Notes: generated from the letters alone by a model not told the origin. 64,000 nt of DNA from an uncultured Clostridia bacterium (GCA_944378105.1 CALWGC010000005.1:1-64000), one strand, 5' to 3'; shown: positions 23,763 to 32,261, counted from the stretch's first letter. Numbers and translations are program-made.

Positions 23763-25412
23763 TTACTGACGGGTTACGGCCAGCAAGTCAGGAATCAATT
23801 GTTTTTTGCGGGAAACCATGCCTGGTACAAAAATGGTATCGCCGTCAAATTCCGCATGGTAGGCTTCTCCCAACAGTTCTTTTGCTTTTGGTCCTTTAAA
23901 GAGCAAGATAGACGATTCGTCGATGATATGGGTCAACATCAAAATAATCATATCTTTGCCGTTTTTTGCCACCAATTCTTCCATAAATGGTTCCATCCGT
24001 TCTTTGACGGTTTGCAAGTCGGCGGAGTTCATGGAAGTGATCTGGCCCACGCCAAATTCTACGCCACCGGCAGAAAATTCTTTGTAGTCCTGATAGAAAA
24101 TTTCTTCGTCGGTGCGGCTAGCCAAGTCGGAAGCGGCGCTGAACATGGCTTCGGCATAGGACTGGATGTCAATGTCTGCTTGCTGTGCCAGTTTCCGGGC
24201 CACCTGCTCGTCCAAAGGCGTACAAGTAGGGGAGCGGAACATCAAGGTATCAGACAAAATGGCGCTGCACAAAAGCCCAGCAATGTGTTTTGGAATTTCT
24301 ACGCCGTTTTCTTCATACATTTGTGCAATGATGGTGGCCGTGCAGCCCAAAGGCTGGTTGCGGAAGAAGACAGGGTTGATGGTTTCCAGGCTACCCAGGC
24401 GGTGATGGTCGACGATTTCCAAAATGTCGGCGCATTCAATGCCTTCCACGGCCTGGCTCTTTTCGTTGTGGTCCACCAAAATCACTTGTTTTTTCTCCGT
24501 ATCCAAGAAGCTGCGTTTGGAGATGAGACCGATATAGCGGTTGTCATCGTCCACCACAGGGAAATAACGGTGACGGGTTTTGGCCATGACTTCTTTCACA
24601 TCGTCGGTATAATCATCCAGATGGAAGTGGAGCAGATTGTCTTTGGTCATGAAATATTGGATGGGCATGCTCTGGTTAATCAAGCGGGCCACCGTATAGG
24701 AATCGTAGGGAGAAGAAATGATGATGGTGCCTTTTTCTTTCGCCCGGTCCAAAATGGTTTCGTTGACGGTGTTATGGGTGCAAAGCACCAGACAGCTAAC
24801 GCCCACTTCGATGGCAAAAAATTGGCTTTCAAAGCGGTTACCCATGATCACCAAGTCGCCTTCCGAAATATATTCTTTCATCAATTCTGGAGAGTTGGCG
24901 GCAATGGTTACTTTTCCTTCGGTGAAGGTGCGATTGATGTCGCCGCAAAGGACGGTGCCTTCCAAGGTTTCTACAATGTTGCGGTAGGAAGTGGAGGCTT
25001 TGGAGACGATGCGGTTATCGTATACGTCCATATCGCTGGCGGCAATGTCGCCGATGGTGATTAAGCCGCTTAACCGCTGATCTTCATTGGTGATGGGCAA
25101 GGTTACGGCATTTAATTCTTTCATCATGGAGTAGGCTTTTCTGATGGAAATGTTGCCATCTACCCCCGGGGTATATTTGATTTCGATGTCGCTGACTTGG
25201 GTATGGACGTCTTTGACAAAGGCCGGTTCTTCCACGCCAAAGTGTTCCAGCACAAAGGCCGTTTCTTTGCTGACATCGCCACAGCGTTTGGCCACATAGG
25301 TCTGGGCTGGGTTGAGGGTATTTTTCAAATATGCATAACTGATGGCAGAACAGATAGAGTCGGTATCGGGATTTCTATGCCCGATGACAAGAATTTCATT
25401 TTTCTTTTCCAC
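23763..25412 (-). CDS. ppaC: CBS/DRTGG-containing family II (Mn2+) inorganic pyrophosphatase
   Basis: The enzyme splits pyrophosphate to phosphate in the cytoplasm. At 549 residues it is much longer than plain family II enzymes (about 310) because a regulatory insert splits the DHH domain. Catalytic motifs: GHRNPDTDSI at residues 11-20, VDHNEKSQAVEG, DHHRLGSLE, and the C-terminal DHHA2 motif SRKKQLIPDLL. Between about residues 70 and 300 lie two CBS halves flanking a DRTGG domain, the arrangement in which AMP/ADP inhibit and ATP or diadenosine polyphosphates activate. A palindrome sits upstream at 25456-25470. It is apparently a single-gene unit. Confidence 0.93.
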   Translation of the reverse strand: MEKKNEILVIGHRNPDTDSICSAISYAYLKNTLNPAQTYVAKRCGDVSKETAFVLEHFGVEEPAFVKDVHTQVSDIEIKYTPGVDGNISIRKAYSMMKELNAVTLPITNEDQRLSGLITIGDIAASDMDVYDNRIVSKASTSYRNIVETLEGTVLCGDINRTFTEGKVTIAANSPELMKEYISEGDLVIMGNRFESQFFAIEVGVSCLVLCTHNTVNETILDRAKEKGTIIISSPYDSYTVARLINQSMPIQYFMTKDNLLHFHLDDYTDDVKEVMAKTRHRYFPVVDDDNRYIGLISKRSFLDTEKKQVILVDHNEKSQAVEGIECADILEIVDHHRLGSLETINPVFFRNQPLGCTATIIAQMYEENGVEIPKHIAGLLCSAILSDTLMFRSPTCTPLDEQVARKLAQQADIDIQSYAEAMFSAASDLASRTDEEIFYQDYKEFSAGGVEFGVGQITSMNSADLQTVKERMEPFMEELVAKNGKDMIILMLTHIIDESSILLFKGPKAKELLGEAYHAEFDGDTIFVPGMVSRKKQLIPDLLAVTRQ

Positions 25413-25455
25413 GGTTGATCTTCTCCTGTTTTATAATTTAGAACGTCTTTCTAAT

Positions 25456-25470
25456 TGTGAAAATATCACA
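25456..25470. promoter_or_regulatory. Palindrome upstream of the pyrophosphatase gene
   Basis: TGTGA-AAATA-TCACA, a 15-bp inverted repeat 44 bp before the start codon of ppaC. It resembles Crp/Fnr- or Rex-type half sites, but the spacing does not match either family exactly. The factor is unknown. Confidence 0.4.
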
Positions 25471-25530
25471 GTCTTTAAGGTAAGATTTTACACCAAAAAA
25501 CGCCATCTGTCCATGGTTTTTCGACAAATA

Positions 25531-26643
25531 TTAAGCCAAATTTTCCGGGTTTAAGCACAGCAGCTCTGGCAGCACAAAACGGCCGTCTTTGCGGATGAGT
25601 ACATCGTCGAAATAAATTTCGCCGCCGCCCATTTCTTCCGTTTGGATGCAAACCAGATCCCAGTGGATGGCGCTTTTGTTGCCGTTTGGCGCATCGTCAT
25701 AGCAGCAGCCGGGGGTAAAGTGGAAGCTGCCACGGATTTTTTCATCAAACAGGATGTTGTTCATGGCCTTTGTGATAAAGGGGTTGACGCCCAGGGCAAA
25801 TTCGCCCACATAGCGAGCGCCTTCGTCGGTGTCAAAGATTTCGTTGAGGCGGGCCGTGTCGTTGGCGGAGCAATCGACAATTTTCCCATCCCGGAACGTC
25901 AAAGAAACGTGTTCAAAGGTAAAGGAATTGTATTCGCTTGGGGTGTTATAGGTCAGTGTGCCGTTGATGGAATCTTTCACCGGGGCGGTGTAGACTTCGC
26001 CGTCTGGAATATTGCAGCGGCCGTCGCACTTGATGGCAGGAATGCCTTGGATGGAGAAAGTCAAATCGGTGCCGGGGCCCACGATATGGACTTTGTCGGT
26101 GCGGTTCATCAGTTCTACCAGCGCGTCCATGGCCACAGACATTTTGCCATAGTCTAAATTGCACACCTGATAGAAAAAGTCGGCAAAGGCTTCTTGGCTT
26201 TGGGAAGCGGCCTGGGCCATGGACGGCGTTGGATAGCGCAGTACCACCCACTTGGTATCAGGTACCCGGATGTCGTTGACGGGACGGGTAAAGAGCTTGG
26301 AATAAAGCTGTAAGTTTTCGTTTGGCACGTCAGACAGTTCCGATTGGTTGTCCTCGCCCCGTACGCCGATATAGGCATCCATGTGGCGCATTTTTTCGCA
26401 TTCCCATTGGGCCATTTGGTTTAATTGTTTTTCTTGAATGCCCAATAACAGCTCCCGCTCGGTGGTGCTGGTTTTGATTTCCAAAAAGGGCGTGGCCCCT
26501 GCGGCATAGACTTCCTTGATGATTTGTTTAACCAAAGGAATGGGAGCCGTACCGTTACAGCTGATATATACGTTTTCTCCAGGCTGTACCTGGCAGGAAT
26601 ATTGCACTAAGTTTTTTGCTAATACGTTGTCTCTTGGGTCCAT
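25531..26643 (-). CDS. M29-family metallo-aminopeptidase
   Basis: This 370-residue protein resembles the AmpS/PepS aminopeptidases, cytoplasmic two-metal enzymes that remove N-terminal residues from peptides. The metal-ligand region is intact: the GEFALG Glu, GSFHFTPG His and IHWDLV His/Asp near the C terminus, with KCDGRCNIPDGEVYTAP in the middle. ATG 26643 has AAAGGAGGT 8 bp upstream; a TTG one codon earlier is less well placed. It is monocistronic as far as visible, facing away from the NifX-like gene. Confidence 0.88.
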   Translation of the reverse strand: MDPRDNVLAKNLVQYSCQVQPGENVYISCNGTAPIPLVKQIIKEVYAAGATPFLEIKTSTTERELLLGIQEKQLNQMAQWECEKMRHMDAYIGVRGEDNQSELSDVPNENLQLYSKLFTRPVNDIRVPDTKWVVLRYPTPSMAQAASQSQEAFADFFYQVCNLDYGKMSVAMDALVELMNRTDKVHIVGPGTDLTFSIQGIPAIKCDGRCNIPDGEVYTAPVKDSINGTLTYNTPSEYNSFTFEHVSLTFRDGKIVDCSANDTARLNEIFDTDEGARYVGEFALGVNPFITKAMNNILFDEKIRGSFHFTPGCCYDDAPNGNKSAIHWDLVCIQTEEMGGGEIYFDDVLIRKDGRFVLPELLCLNPENLA

Positions 26644-26727
26644 CAATGATTACCTCCTTTAACAATACAGGGTATGGTTTGGTAGGGGTATTGTACCACT
26701 TTTTCGAAAAAAAAGTCAATCGGGTTA

Positions 26728-26756
26728 TTGACTTATGTCAGAAATGAGCCTATAAT
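26728..26756 (+). promoter_or_regulatory. Promoter of the His-rich NifX-like gene
   Basis: TTGACT (26728-26733), 17 bp, TATAAT (26751-26756). AAGAAGGGAGCG provides the ribosome site before ATG 26823. Confidence 0.8.
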
Positions 26757-26822
26757 TGCTGTTAGACTAAAATCAAATTACATTCGTTTCAATCGCAGAA
26801 GAAAGAAGGGAGCGTTTTTCCT

Positions 26823-27263
26823 ATGATTATTGCAATTCCAACCGAAGCAGGACAAGTGTTTCAACATTTTGGCCATACCCCATCCTTTACTCTTTATGAA
26901 GTGGAAGACCATATGGTGGTCAACACCACGGTGATCGACACCACCGATTCTGGCCATGGGGCTTTGGCGGCACGGTTAAAAGAAGCCCATGTGAATTTGC
27001 TGATTTGCGGCGGCATTGGCGGCGGGGCTGTACAGGCGCTGGCAGAAAGCGGCATTGAAGTATTGGCCGGGGTTAGCGGCCAGGTAACCCAAGTCATTGC
27101 CGATTATTTGAGCGGCAAACAAATGGGTTCTAGCGAAGCCAACTGCAACCATCACGGCGAAGGTCACCACGAAGGTCATCATTGCCAAGGCCATCATGAC
27201 GGCCACCACGAAGGGCACCATCACGGCGAAGGCCATGTGTGCCATTGTCACTCCAATCAATAA
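26823..27263 (+). CDS. NifX/NifB-type iron-molybdenum cofactor-binding domain protein with His-rich tail
   Basis: The 146-residue protein begins with a dinitrogenase-iron-molybdenum-cofactor-binding fold (about residues 1-105): IIAIPTEAGQVFQHFGHTPSF, then LLICGGIGGGAVQALAESGIEVL. The last ~45 residues are a run of His/Gly/Glu repeats of the GHHEGHH type with three Cys, probably a metal store or chelator. At DNA level the tail is an in-frame tandem repeat. No nitrogenase genes are nearby. Such stand-alone proteins occur widely in anaerobes and may carry Fe-S or other metal clusters. The specific metal is unknown. Confidence 0.8.
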   Translation: MIIAIPTEAGQVFQHFGHTPSFTLYEVEDHMVVNTTVIDTTDSGHGALAARLKEAHVNLLICGGIGGGAVQALAESGIEVLAGVSGQVTQVIADYLSGKQMGSSEANCNHHGEGHHEGHHCQGHHDGHHEGHHHGEGHVCHCHSNQ

Positions 27264-27272
27264 AAACGTCAA

Positions 27273-27319
27273 AAAAGCAGGAATCCTCCGAGGAAAAGGG
27301 TTCCTGCTTTTCTTTTTTT
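27273..27319. terminator. Bidirectional terminator between convergent genes
   Basis: AGCAGGAATCC pairs with GGGTTCCTGCT with flanking A- and T-runs. It belongs to a recurrent hairpin type also found at 32180-32220 and 38125-38166. Confidence 0.8.
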
Positions 27320-27839
27320 AAGACCGTTTGTTGGGCGGCGCCGTTTTTTTGCGATAGAGCCAGTCCCGTTTGGGGGAAGCCTTTCTTTCCTTTGGCGTAA
27401 AGACGGCAAAGAAACGATAGGGCAAGGTGAAAATGACAATGATGCCGATGGCAATGACGCCGGAAAGTTTTAAGGTCATGACGGCATTGGAAAAGGCGGC
27501 GCCGCTGTCGTTTTCCAATATGGATTGCATGGTGTAATAGATGAAGCTTCCGGGCACCAAGGGGATGATGCCGGGGATGAGATAGAGGGTGGAAGGGGCT
27601 CGGTGGGAATAGGAAAAAAGCCGGGAAAAAATGGCCGCAACGACGGCGCCAAAAAAGACGCTGCTGGTGACGCCGGCGCCAAAAAAAGTCAAACAGAAAT
27701 AGGCCACCCACCCGGCGGCCCCGGCCACGCCGCAGGCCCAAAGCTCTCGCCGTGGCGCATTATTTAGCACGGCAAAGCTGGCGGCAGCCAAAAAGGAAAA
27801 GAAAAAATGGAACAAAAATTGGGATGCCGTTTCCATCAT
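27318..27839 (-). CDS. Threonine/serine exporter, C-terminal-type subunit (ThrE_2/DUF3815)
   Basis: A 173-residue integral membrane protein with about five hydrophobic helices, including the conserved YLIPGIIPLVPGSFIYYT. In ThrE-type exporters a DUF1212 part and a DUF3815 part cooperate, either fused or as separate proteins; here they are separate and translationally coupled (ATGATG, start overlapping the upstream stop). The basic C-terminal tail (PKERKASPKRDWLYRKKTAPP) is cytoplasmic by the positive-inside rule. Export of threonine/serine or succinate (YjjPB type) is possible; substrate is not fixed by sequence. Confidence 0.82.
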   Translation of the reverse strand: MMETASQFLFHFFFSFLAAASFAVLNNAPRRELWACGVAGAAGWVAYFCLTFFGAGVTSSVFFGAVVAAIFSRLFSYSHRAPSTLYLIPGIIPLVPGSFIYYTMQSILENDSGAAFSNAVMTLKLSGVIAIGIIVIFTLPYRFFAVFTPKERKASPKRDWLYRKKTAPPNKRS

Positions 27840-28606
27840 GCGCCACCACCTCCAAAGGAAAAATAGACGCTTAATAAAATACCTACCCCCGCGGCAATGG
27901 CCGTGGCGGCCAGCGTGGCTTCGGCCATGCGGCTGGTGCCGGAAAGATAATCGCCGCTCATGATGTCTCGCACCGCTGTTGTGATGCAAAAGCCGGGCAC
28001 CAGGGGCATGATGGAGCCGATGATGACCGTTTCATAATTTTGACAAAGCCCCAGGATATAGAAGGATAAGGCGGTGGCACTGACCAGCATGCCGCCAAAA
28101 AAATTACTCAAAAACGAGGCCACATTTTTGGCCGACAAAAAAATCTGTAACCCGCCCAAAAGCAAGCCCACCAAAAAAGCCATCGCGGCATCACTGCCAT
28201 GGCCGCCAAATAAAAGCGTGAAAGAAAAACAGAGTACCCCCGTCGCCAAAATCACCAGCCACCGGGCAAAGGGCTTGGAATGGTTGATCCGCTCCAGCTC
28301 TGCAAAGCCTTCGGTCAGTGTGATTTTTCCTTCCACAAAGTTTCTCGATAAGGCATTGGCCCGTACCAGCCGTTCCAGGTCGATGGAGCGATTGGTGACC
28401 CGGACAAAATTGGTGGTCACACCGGTTAACTCCCCTTGGATACTGGCAAAAAAGCCGGTGGGGGTTACAAAGACTTCCGGCATGGCCCCTTCTTTGACCG
28501 ATAGGATGCGCTCTACGGTATCTTCAATGCGGTTGGTTTCTGCGCCGCTGCGCAGCATGATTTCGCCAACGCCAATGGCAAAATTCAGTAACATTTGTTC
28601 GTCCAT
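27836..28606 (-). CDS. Threonine/serine exporter, N-terminal-type subunit (ThrE/DUF1212)
   Basis: A 256-residue membrane protein. The soluble N-terminal ~105 residues contain the family signature (ILRSGAETNRIEDTV-like LRSGAETNRIEDT at about 18-30 and VTPTGFFASI), followed by about five transmembrane helices, one with MPLVPGFCITTAVRDIMSGDY. It forms one exporter with the next gene, with which it overlaps by 4 bp. The TPP riboswitch on the other strand begins about 130 bp away and is unrelated. Confidence 0.85.
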   Translation of the reverse strand: MDEQMLLNFAIGVGEIMLRSGAETNRIEDTVERILSVKEGAMPEVFVTPTGFFASIQGELTGVTTNFVRVTNRSIDLERLVRANALSRNFVEGKITLTEGFAELERINHSKPFARWLVILATGVLCFSFTLLFGGHGSDAAMAFLVGLLLGGLQIFLSAKNVASFLSNFFGGMLVSATALSFYILGLCQNYETVIIGSIMPLVPGFCITTAVRDIMSGDYLSGTSRMAEATLAATAIAAGVGILLSVYFSFGGGGA

Positions 28607-28698
28607 GGGCTTGTCCCTTCTTTCTGGCGTTGTTTGTCGTCTCTCTTATTATTTATATTTCCATTTCCACAGAATGTAAAGCTTTTTTTCAAAACCTC

Positions 28699-28727
28699 TT
28701 TACATTTCCCATCGAGCAGTATATAAT
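28699..28727 (+). promoter_or_regulatory. Promoter of the thiamine salvage operon
   Basis: TTTACA (28699-28704), 17 bp, TATAAT (28722-28727), about 15 bp ahead of the TPP aptamer. Confidence 0.8.
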
Positions 28728-28742
28728 GAAGCAAATTCCATA

Positions 28743-28842
28743 AGTGAAGCCCGGGGGTGCTGCGGTTTTGTGAAAAACCGATGCTGAGAGAGTCCCTTTG
28801 AACCTGATTGGTTAGTACCAGCGCAGGAAGTGCTTGCAACAC
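28743..28842 (+). ncRNA. TPP riboswitch (THI element) aptamer
   Basis: The aptamer core is easy to read: CCCGGGGGTGC, then ATGCTGAGAG (pyrimidine-binding T-loop region), CCCTTTGAACCTGAT and GGTTAGTACCAGCGCAGGAA (pyrophosphate arm). Bound thiamine pyrophosphate should fold it and favour the downstream terminator. The four genes after it, tenA and the three ABC transporter genes, fit thiamine-precursor salvage. Confidence 0.95.
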
Positions 28843-28859
28843 GTTTTTTTGCAGTTTAC

Positions 28860-28896
28860 GACATTTCCCGCCTTTTGGGAAATGTCTTTTTTTTCG
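28860..28896 (+). terminator. Riboswitch-controlled terminator
   Basis: GACATTTCCC pairs with GGGAAATGTC followed by eight T, between the TPP aptamer and tenA. It is the expected expression platform. Confidence 0.88.
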
Positions 28897-28942
28897 CGTG
28901 GCAAACCGGCGGGCCTAAGTAGGTAAAAGGAGGTTATCACCA

Positions 28943-29602
28943 ATGAAACCATCAGAACAACTGTATGAAGCAGTCAAAGACATTTGGGCGGCCTATAACG
29001 ACCATCCCTTTGTCCAAGGCATTGCCGACGGAACGTTGGACCATGAAAAATTCCGGTTTTATATGATCCAAGATTCCCTCTATCTCCATGGCTATGCCAA
29101 AGTATTTGCCTGGGGCATGATTAAGTCCCAAACGGAGGAGGACATCCGCGCCTTTGCCGCCCTCATTTCCGGAGCCTTAAGCGAAGAGAGCGAAAACCAT
29201 CAAAAGTACATGGAAATTTTGGGCATTACCCCTGAAATCATTGCCCAAACGCCGGTGGCCCTTACCACCGAAAGCTACACCAGCTATATGTTAAAAATCG
29301 CAGCGGAAGAAGGTCCGGCCGAAATTGCCACCGCCGTGCTGGCCTGCGCCTGGAGCTATGCCCTCATTGGCGCTTATGTGGGGAAATTTACCGAAGGCAG
29401 AAAAGATCCTTTCTTTGCCCACTGGATTGATACCTATGACTCGGAAGAATACCTGCGCTGCAATGACGAAACCATCGCCCTGGTGGACCGCCTGGCCAAG
29501 GATTACACCCCGGCCCAGATGGAACACTTAACACAAATCCTCATCAATTGCAGCCGTTATGAAGCCATGTTCTGGGATATGGCCTGGAATAAGGAGATGT
29601 AA
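28943..29602 (+). CDS. tenA: TenA aminopyrimidine aminohydrolase / thiaminase II
   Basis: TenA hydrolyses aminomethyl-aminopyrimidine, a thiamine breakdown product, to the hydroxymethylpyrimidine used for thiamine synthesis. The 219-residue all-helical protein shows FRFYMIQDSLYLHGYAK near the N terminus, the catalytic Cys in AVLACAWSYALIG (about residue 135) and the C-terminal YEAMFWDMAW. AAAGGAGG lies before the ATG. Being first behind a TPP riboswitch and upstream of a pyrimidine-type ABC transporter, it supports the base-degraded-thiamine salvage route rather than simple thiaminase activity. Confidence 0.92.
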   Translation: MKPSEQLYEAVKDIWAAYNDHPFVQGIADGTLDHEKFRFYMIQDSLYLHGYAKVFAWGMIKSQTEEDIRAFAALISGALSEESENHQKYMEILGITPEIIAQTPVALTTESYTSYMLKIAAEEGPAEIATAVLACAWSYALIGAYVGKFTEGRKDPFFAHWIDTYDSEEYLRCNDETIALVDRLAKDYTPAQMEHLTQILINCSRYEAMFWDMAWNKEM

Positions 29603-29608
29603 CAAACC

Positions 29609-30358
29609 ATGTTGGAATTTCAAAATGTCACCTTCCAATATGCCGAAGATGATTATCAGATGATGAAAGACCTGTCTTTCCAGGTGGAAGAAGGCGCCTT
29701 TGTCAGCATCATTGGTGCCTCCGGCTGCGGAAAAAGCACTATTTTCCGCCTCATCAACGGTCTGGAACAGCCCCAAAGCGGCCAGATTTTTTATGACGGC
29801 AAGCCCATTTCTTCCCTCAGCCACTTTTCGGCCTATATGCCCCAAAAAGACTTGCTCTTTCCTTGGCGCACGGTGGGGCAAAACTTGGCGCTGCCGTTGG
29901 AAATTGGGCGAGTGCCCAAGGCAGAGCAGCAGCAAAAGGTGCGGGCCATGTTAAAAGAAGTGGGCCTTTCGGACTATGAAAACCGTTATCCCAAAGAGCT
30001 TTCCGGCGGCATGCGCCAGCGGGCGGCCTTTGCCCGAACGCTTTTGACGGGAAGCCGACTGCTGCTTTTGGACGAGCCGTTTTCGGCCCTGGATTCTCTG
30101 ACCAAAATCGCCCTGCAACAATGGTTGTTACAGGAATGGGAAAAATACCGCCAGACGGTGCTTTTTGTGACCCATGATGTGGAAGAGGCCATCTTCCTTT
30201 CTGACCGGGTGTTGGTGGTCTATGACCGGCCCATCACTCATCTGGAAGCATACCCCATCCCTTTGCCCCATCCCCGTAACCGGGAGGATTTGAAACGGCC
30301 GGATATGCAGGAATTAAAAGAAAAACTGATCAAAGAGTTGGGAGGCGGCAGTTTATGA
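29609..30358 (+). CDS. thiZ: ABC transporter ATPase for thiamine precursor uptake
   Basis: A 249-residue ATPase of the nitrate/sulfonate/taurine/pyrimidine class. Walker A is GASGCGKST (about residues 37-45), signature LSGGMRQRAAFAR, Walker B LLLLDEPFSALDSLT and switch His in FVTHDVEEA. It lies 6 bp after tenA and overlaps the permease gene by 4 bp. The name is by position and family in a TPP-regulated operon: ThiXYZ carries formylaminopyrimidine into the cell in Bacillus. Confidence 0.88.
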   Translation: MLEFQNVTFQYAEDDYQMMKDLSFQVEEGAFVSIIGASGCGKSTIFRLINGLEQPQSGQIFYDGKPISSLSHFSAYMPQKDLLFPWRTVGQNLALPLEIGRVPKAEQQQKVRAMLKEVGLSDYENRYPKELSGGMRQRAAFARTLLTGSRLLLLDEPFSALDSLTKIALQQWLLQEWEKYRQTVLFVTHDVEEAIFLSDRVLVVYDRPITHLEAYPIPLPHPRNREDLKRPDMQELKEKLIKELGGGSL

Positions 30359-31098
30359 AAAACAAAAATTGGCTGTCGGTGGCCGTGGTTGTGGGCATTT
30401 TGCTGTTGTGGCAAGGGGTGGCCATGATCATCAACGCCCATTATATTTTGCCTTCTCCCATTCAGATTGTGAAAAAAATTTGGGAATTAAAAGAAAATTT
30501 GTTCTTGGTGCAAATGCCGGCCACCTTAAAAGTGACGGTCATTGGCCTTGCCATTTCCATTGTGCTGGGTCTGGGTCTTGCGGTGTGGATGGATGAATGC
30601 CCGGCATTAGAAAAGGCCCTCTATCCCGTCATTGTGGCCACCCAAACCATCCCCACCACGGCCATTGCGCCTTTGTTTGTGCTCTGGTTTGGGTACAGCA
30701 TTTGGAGCAAGGTGCTGGTGACGGTGCTGATGACCTTTTTCCCCATTGCCATCACCGTTTTTGACGGGTTTAAAAGCACCAAGCGGGAAATGGAAGAACT
30801 GCTGACCACCTATGGCGCATCCAAACGGGATTTGTTTTGGAAATTGAAGCTGCCGACGGCGTTACCCAGTTTCTTTTCTGCCATCAAAATGGCCATTCCC
30901 CTCAGTGTCATTGGCGCGGCCATTGCCGAATGGCTGGGGGCCCAGGAAGGTCTGGGGTATTTCAGTAAACGAATGATGACCCAGTTGGACGGGGCCGGCG
31001 TCTTTGCGCCCATCGTCATTTTGTCGGCCATTGCCATGTTGACTGTTTTTATCATTACAAAAATCGAAGAAAAATGGATTACTTGGAGGAAAGATTGA
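30355..31098 (+). CDS. thiX: ABC transporter permease for thiamine precursor uptake
   Basis: A 247-residue inner-membrane permease with about six helices. The cytoplasmic EAA-loop that contacts the ATPase is EELLTTYGASKRDLFWKLKL (about residues 145-164), followed by PTALPSFFSAIK. It starts MKNKNWLSVAVVVGILLLW, an uncleaved signal-anchor. ATGA overlaps join it to both neighbours, so the three transporter genes are tightly coupled. Substrate is inferred from the operon. Confidence 0.88.
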   Translation: MKNKNWLSVAVVVGILLLWQGVAMIINAHYILPSPIQIVKKIWELKENLFLVQMPATLKVTVIGLAISIVLGLGLAVWMDECPALEKALYPVIVATQTIPTTAIAPLFVLWFGYSIWSKVLVTVLMTFFPIAITVFDGFKSTKREMEELLTTYGASKRDLFWKLKLPTALPSFFSAIKMAIPLSVIGAAIAEWLGAQEGLGYFSKRMMTQLDGAGVFAPIVILSAIAMLTVFIITKIEEKWITWRKD

Positions 31099-32147
31099 TG
31101 AAAAAGAGAATGTTTGCCCTGCTTTTGGGCGTCTTGCTTTGCTTTGGTGGCTGTGCTAGCCAAACCGAAAGTACCACCACGGAAGAAAACACCGAAACCA
31201 CCACCGAAGAAACGGCTGCCGCCGATGACCAGGAACTGACCCAGCTGGATTTGGTGTTGGATTGGTACCCCAATGCCGTCCATGCCTTTTTGTATGAAGC
31301 CATCGAAAAAGGTTATTTTGCAGAAGAAGGCATTGCGTTAAATATCCAGTTTCCGGCCAATACCAACGACGCCATTTCTCTGACGGCGGCAGGACAGGCC
31401 GATATTGGGATTTATTATCTCCATGACGTCATTGTGGCCTCTGTCAACCAAGGCGTGCCGGTGAAATCCATCGGCGCCGTTTGCCAACAGCCTTTGAACG
31501 TGTTTGTATCCTTGGCTGAAAAAAATATCACTTCTCCCACCGATTTGATCGGCAAAAAATTGGGTGGTTCCGGCTCGGAATTGAACGAAGCCATGGTGCG
31601 CTATATCATCGAACAGGCCGGCGGCACCGCCGACGATATTGACATTGTGGATGTGGGCTTTGATCTGATGAGCTCCATGACCACCGGCAATGTGGATGCC
31701 ACCTTGGGCTGTATGGTCAACCACGAAGTGCCTCAGTTGGAAAAAGAAGGCTTTGACGTCAATTATTTTTACCCCACCGATTTTGGGGTGCCCAATTATT
31801 ATGAAATGATTTTTGTCACCGGCGAACAACAGCTCCAAGAAGAACCGGAATTGCTGAAAGGCTTTTTGCGGGCTTGCCAAAAAGGCTTTGAAGAAATGAA
31901 GGCCCATCCAGAAGAATCGGTGGATTTGCTTTTGACCTATCAAAACGCCGATAACTTCCCGCTGGATAAAGAAGTGGAAATGCAGTCCATGTCGGTGCTT
32001 TTGCCGGCCATGGAGACGGAAGAAGCACCATTTTTGAGCCAGACAGAAGAAGTATGGGATACCAACATCGCTTGGCTCAAAGAAATTGGCATCATCGATG
32101 AGATTGTACCGGCAGATACCATCATGGTCAATTTGCTGGAAGAATAA
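31098..32147 (+). CDS. thiY: Substrate-binding lipoprotein of the thiamine-precursor ABC transporter
   Basis: A 349-residue NMT1/THI5-like binding protein. The lipoprotein signal is MKKRMFALLLGVLLCFGGC, followed by a Thr/Glu-rich linker and a mature domain starting TQLDLVLDWYPNAVHAFLYEA. The LDWYPN and GYFAEEGI parts are typical of pyrimidine-precursor (HMP or formylaminopyrimidine) binders. ATG 31098 lies after GGAGGAAAG and overlaps the permease stop by one base; upstream in-frame codons lie inside thiX. It is anchored to the outer face of the membrane and feeds ThiX. Confidence 0.88.
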   Translation: MKKRMFALLLGVLLCFGGCASQTESTTTEENTETTTEETAAADDQELTQLDLVLDWYPNAVHAFLYEAIEKGYFAEEGIALNIQFPANTNDAISLTAAGQADIGIYYLHDVIVASVNQGVPVKSIGAVCQQPLNVFVSLAEKNITSPTDLIGKKLGGSGSELNEAMVRYIIEQAGGTADDIDIVDVGFDLMSSMTTGNVDATLGCMVNHEVPQLEKEGFDVNYFYPTDFGVPNYYEMIFVTGEQQLQEEPELLKGFLRACQKGFEEMKAHPEESVDLLLTYQNADNFPLDKEVEMQSMSVLLPAMETEEAPFLSQTEEVWDTNIAWLKEIGIIDEIVPADTIMVNLLEE

Positions 32148-32179
32148 AAGCCAAAAAACGGCGCAGCCGGATAAAAAAG

Positions 32180-32220
32180 AAAGCAGGAATCCTTGCAACA
32201 CAAAGGGTTCCTGCTTTTTT
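32180..32220 (+). terminator. Terminator of the thiamine salvage operon
   Basis: AAAGCAGGAATCCTT pairs with AAAGGGTTCCTGCTTT (with one G-T type mismatch), followed by a T-run. Confidence 0.82.
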
Positions 32221-32261
32221 CATAAAACGGTTTTTCTCTTTTTTCTTCAGAAAAAGGCAAC

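Noticed and set aside
23637-25064. A 475-residue plus-strand frame opposite the pyrophosphatase gene
   Set aside because: The minus-strand gene has complete catalytic motifs; this frame has none and shows the same His/Phe-rich shadow composition. The same holds for 8128-9102 opposite murC and 54675-55706 opposite alaS.
27130-27260. Short tandem repeat resembling a CRISPR or minisatellite
   Set aside because: The repeats are in frame within the His-rich tail of the NifX-like protein and have no spacers.
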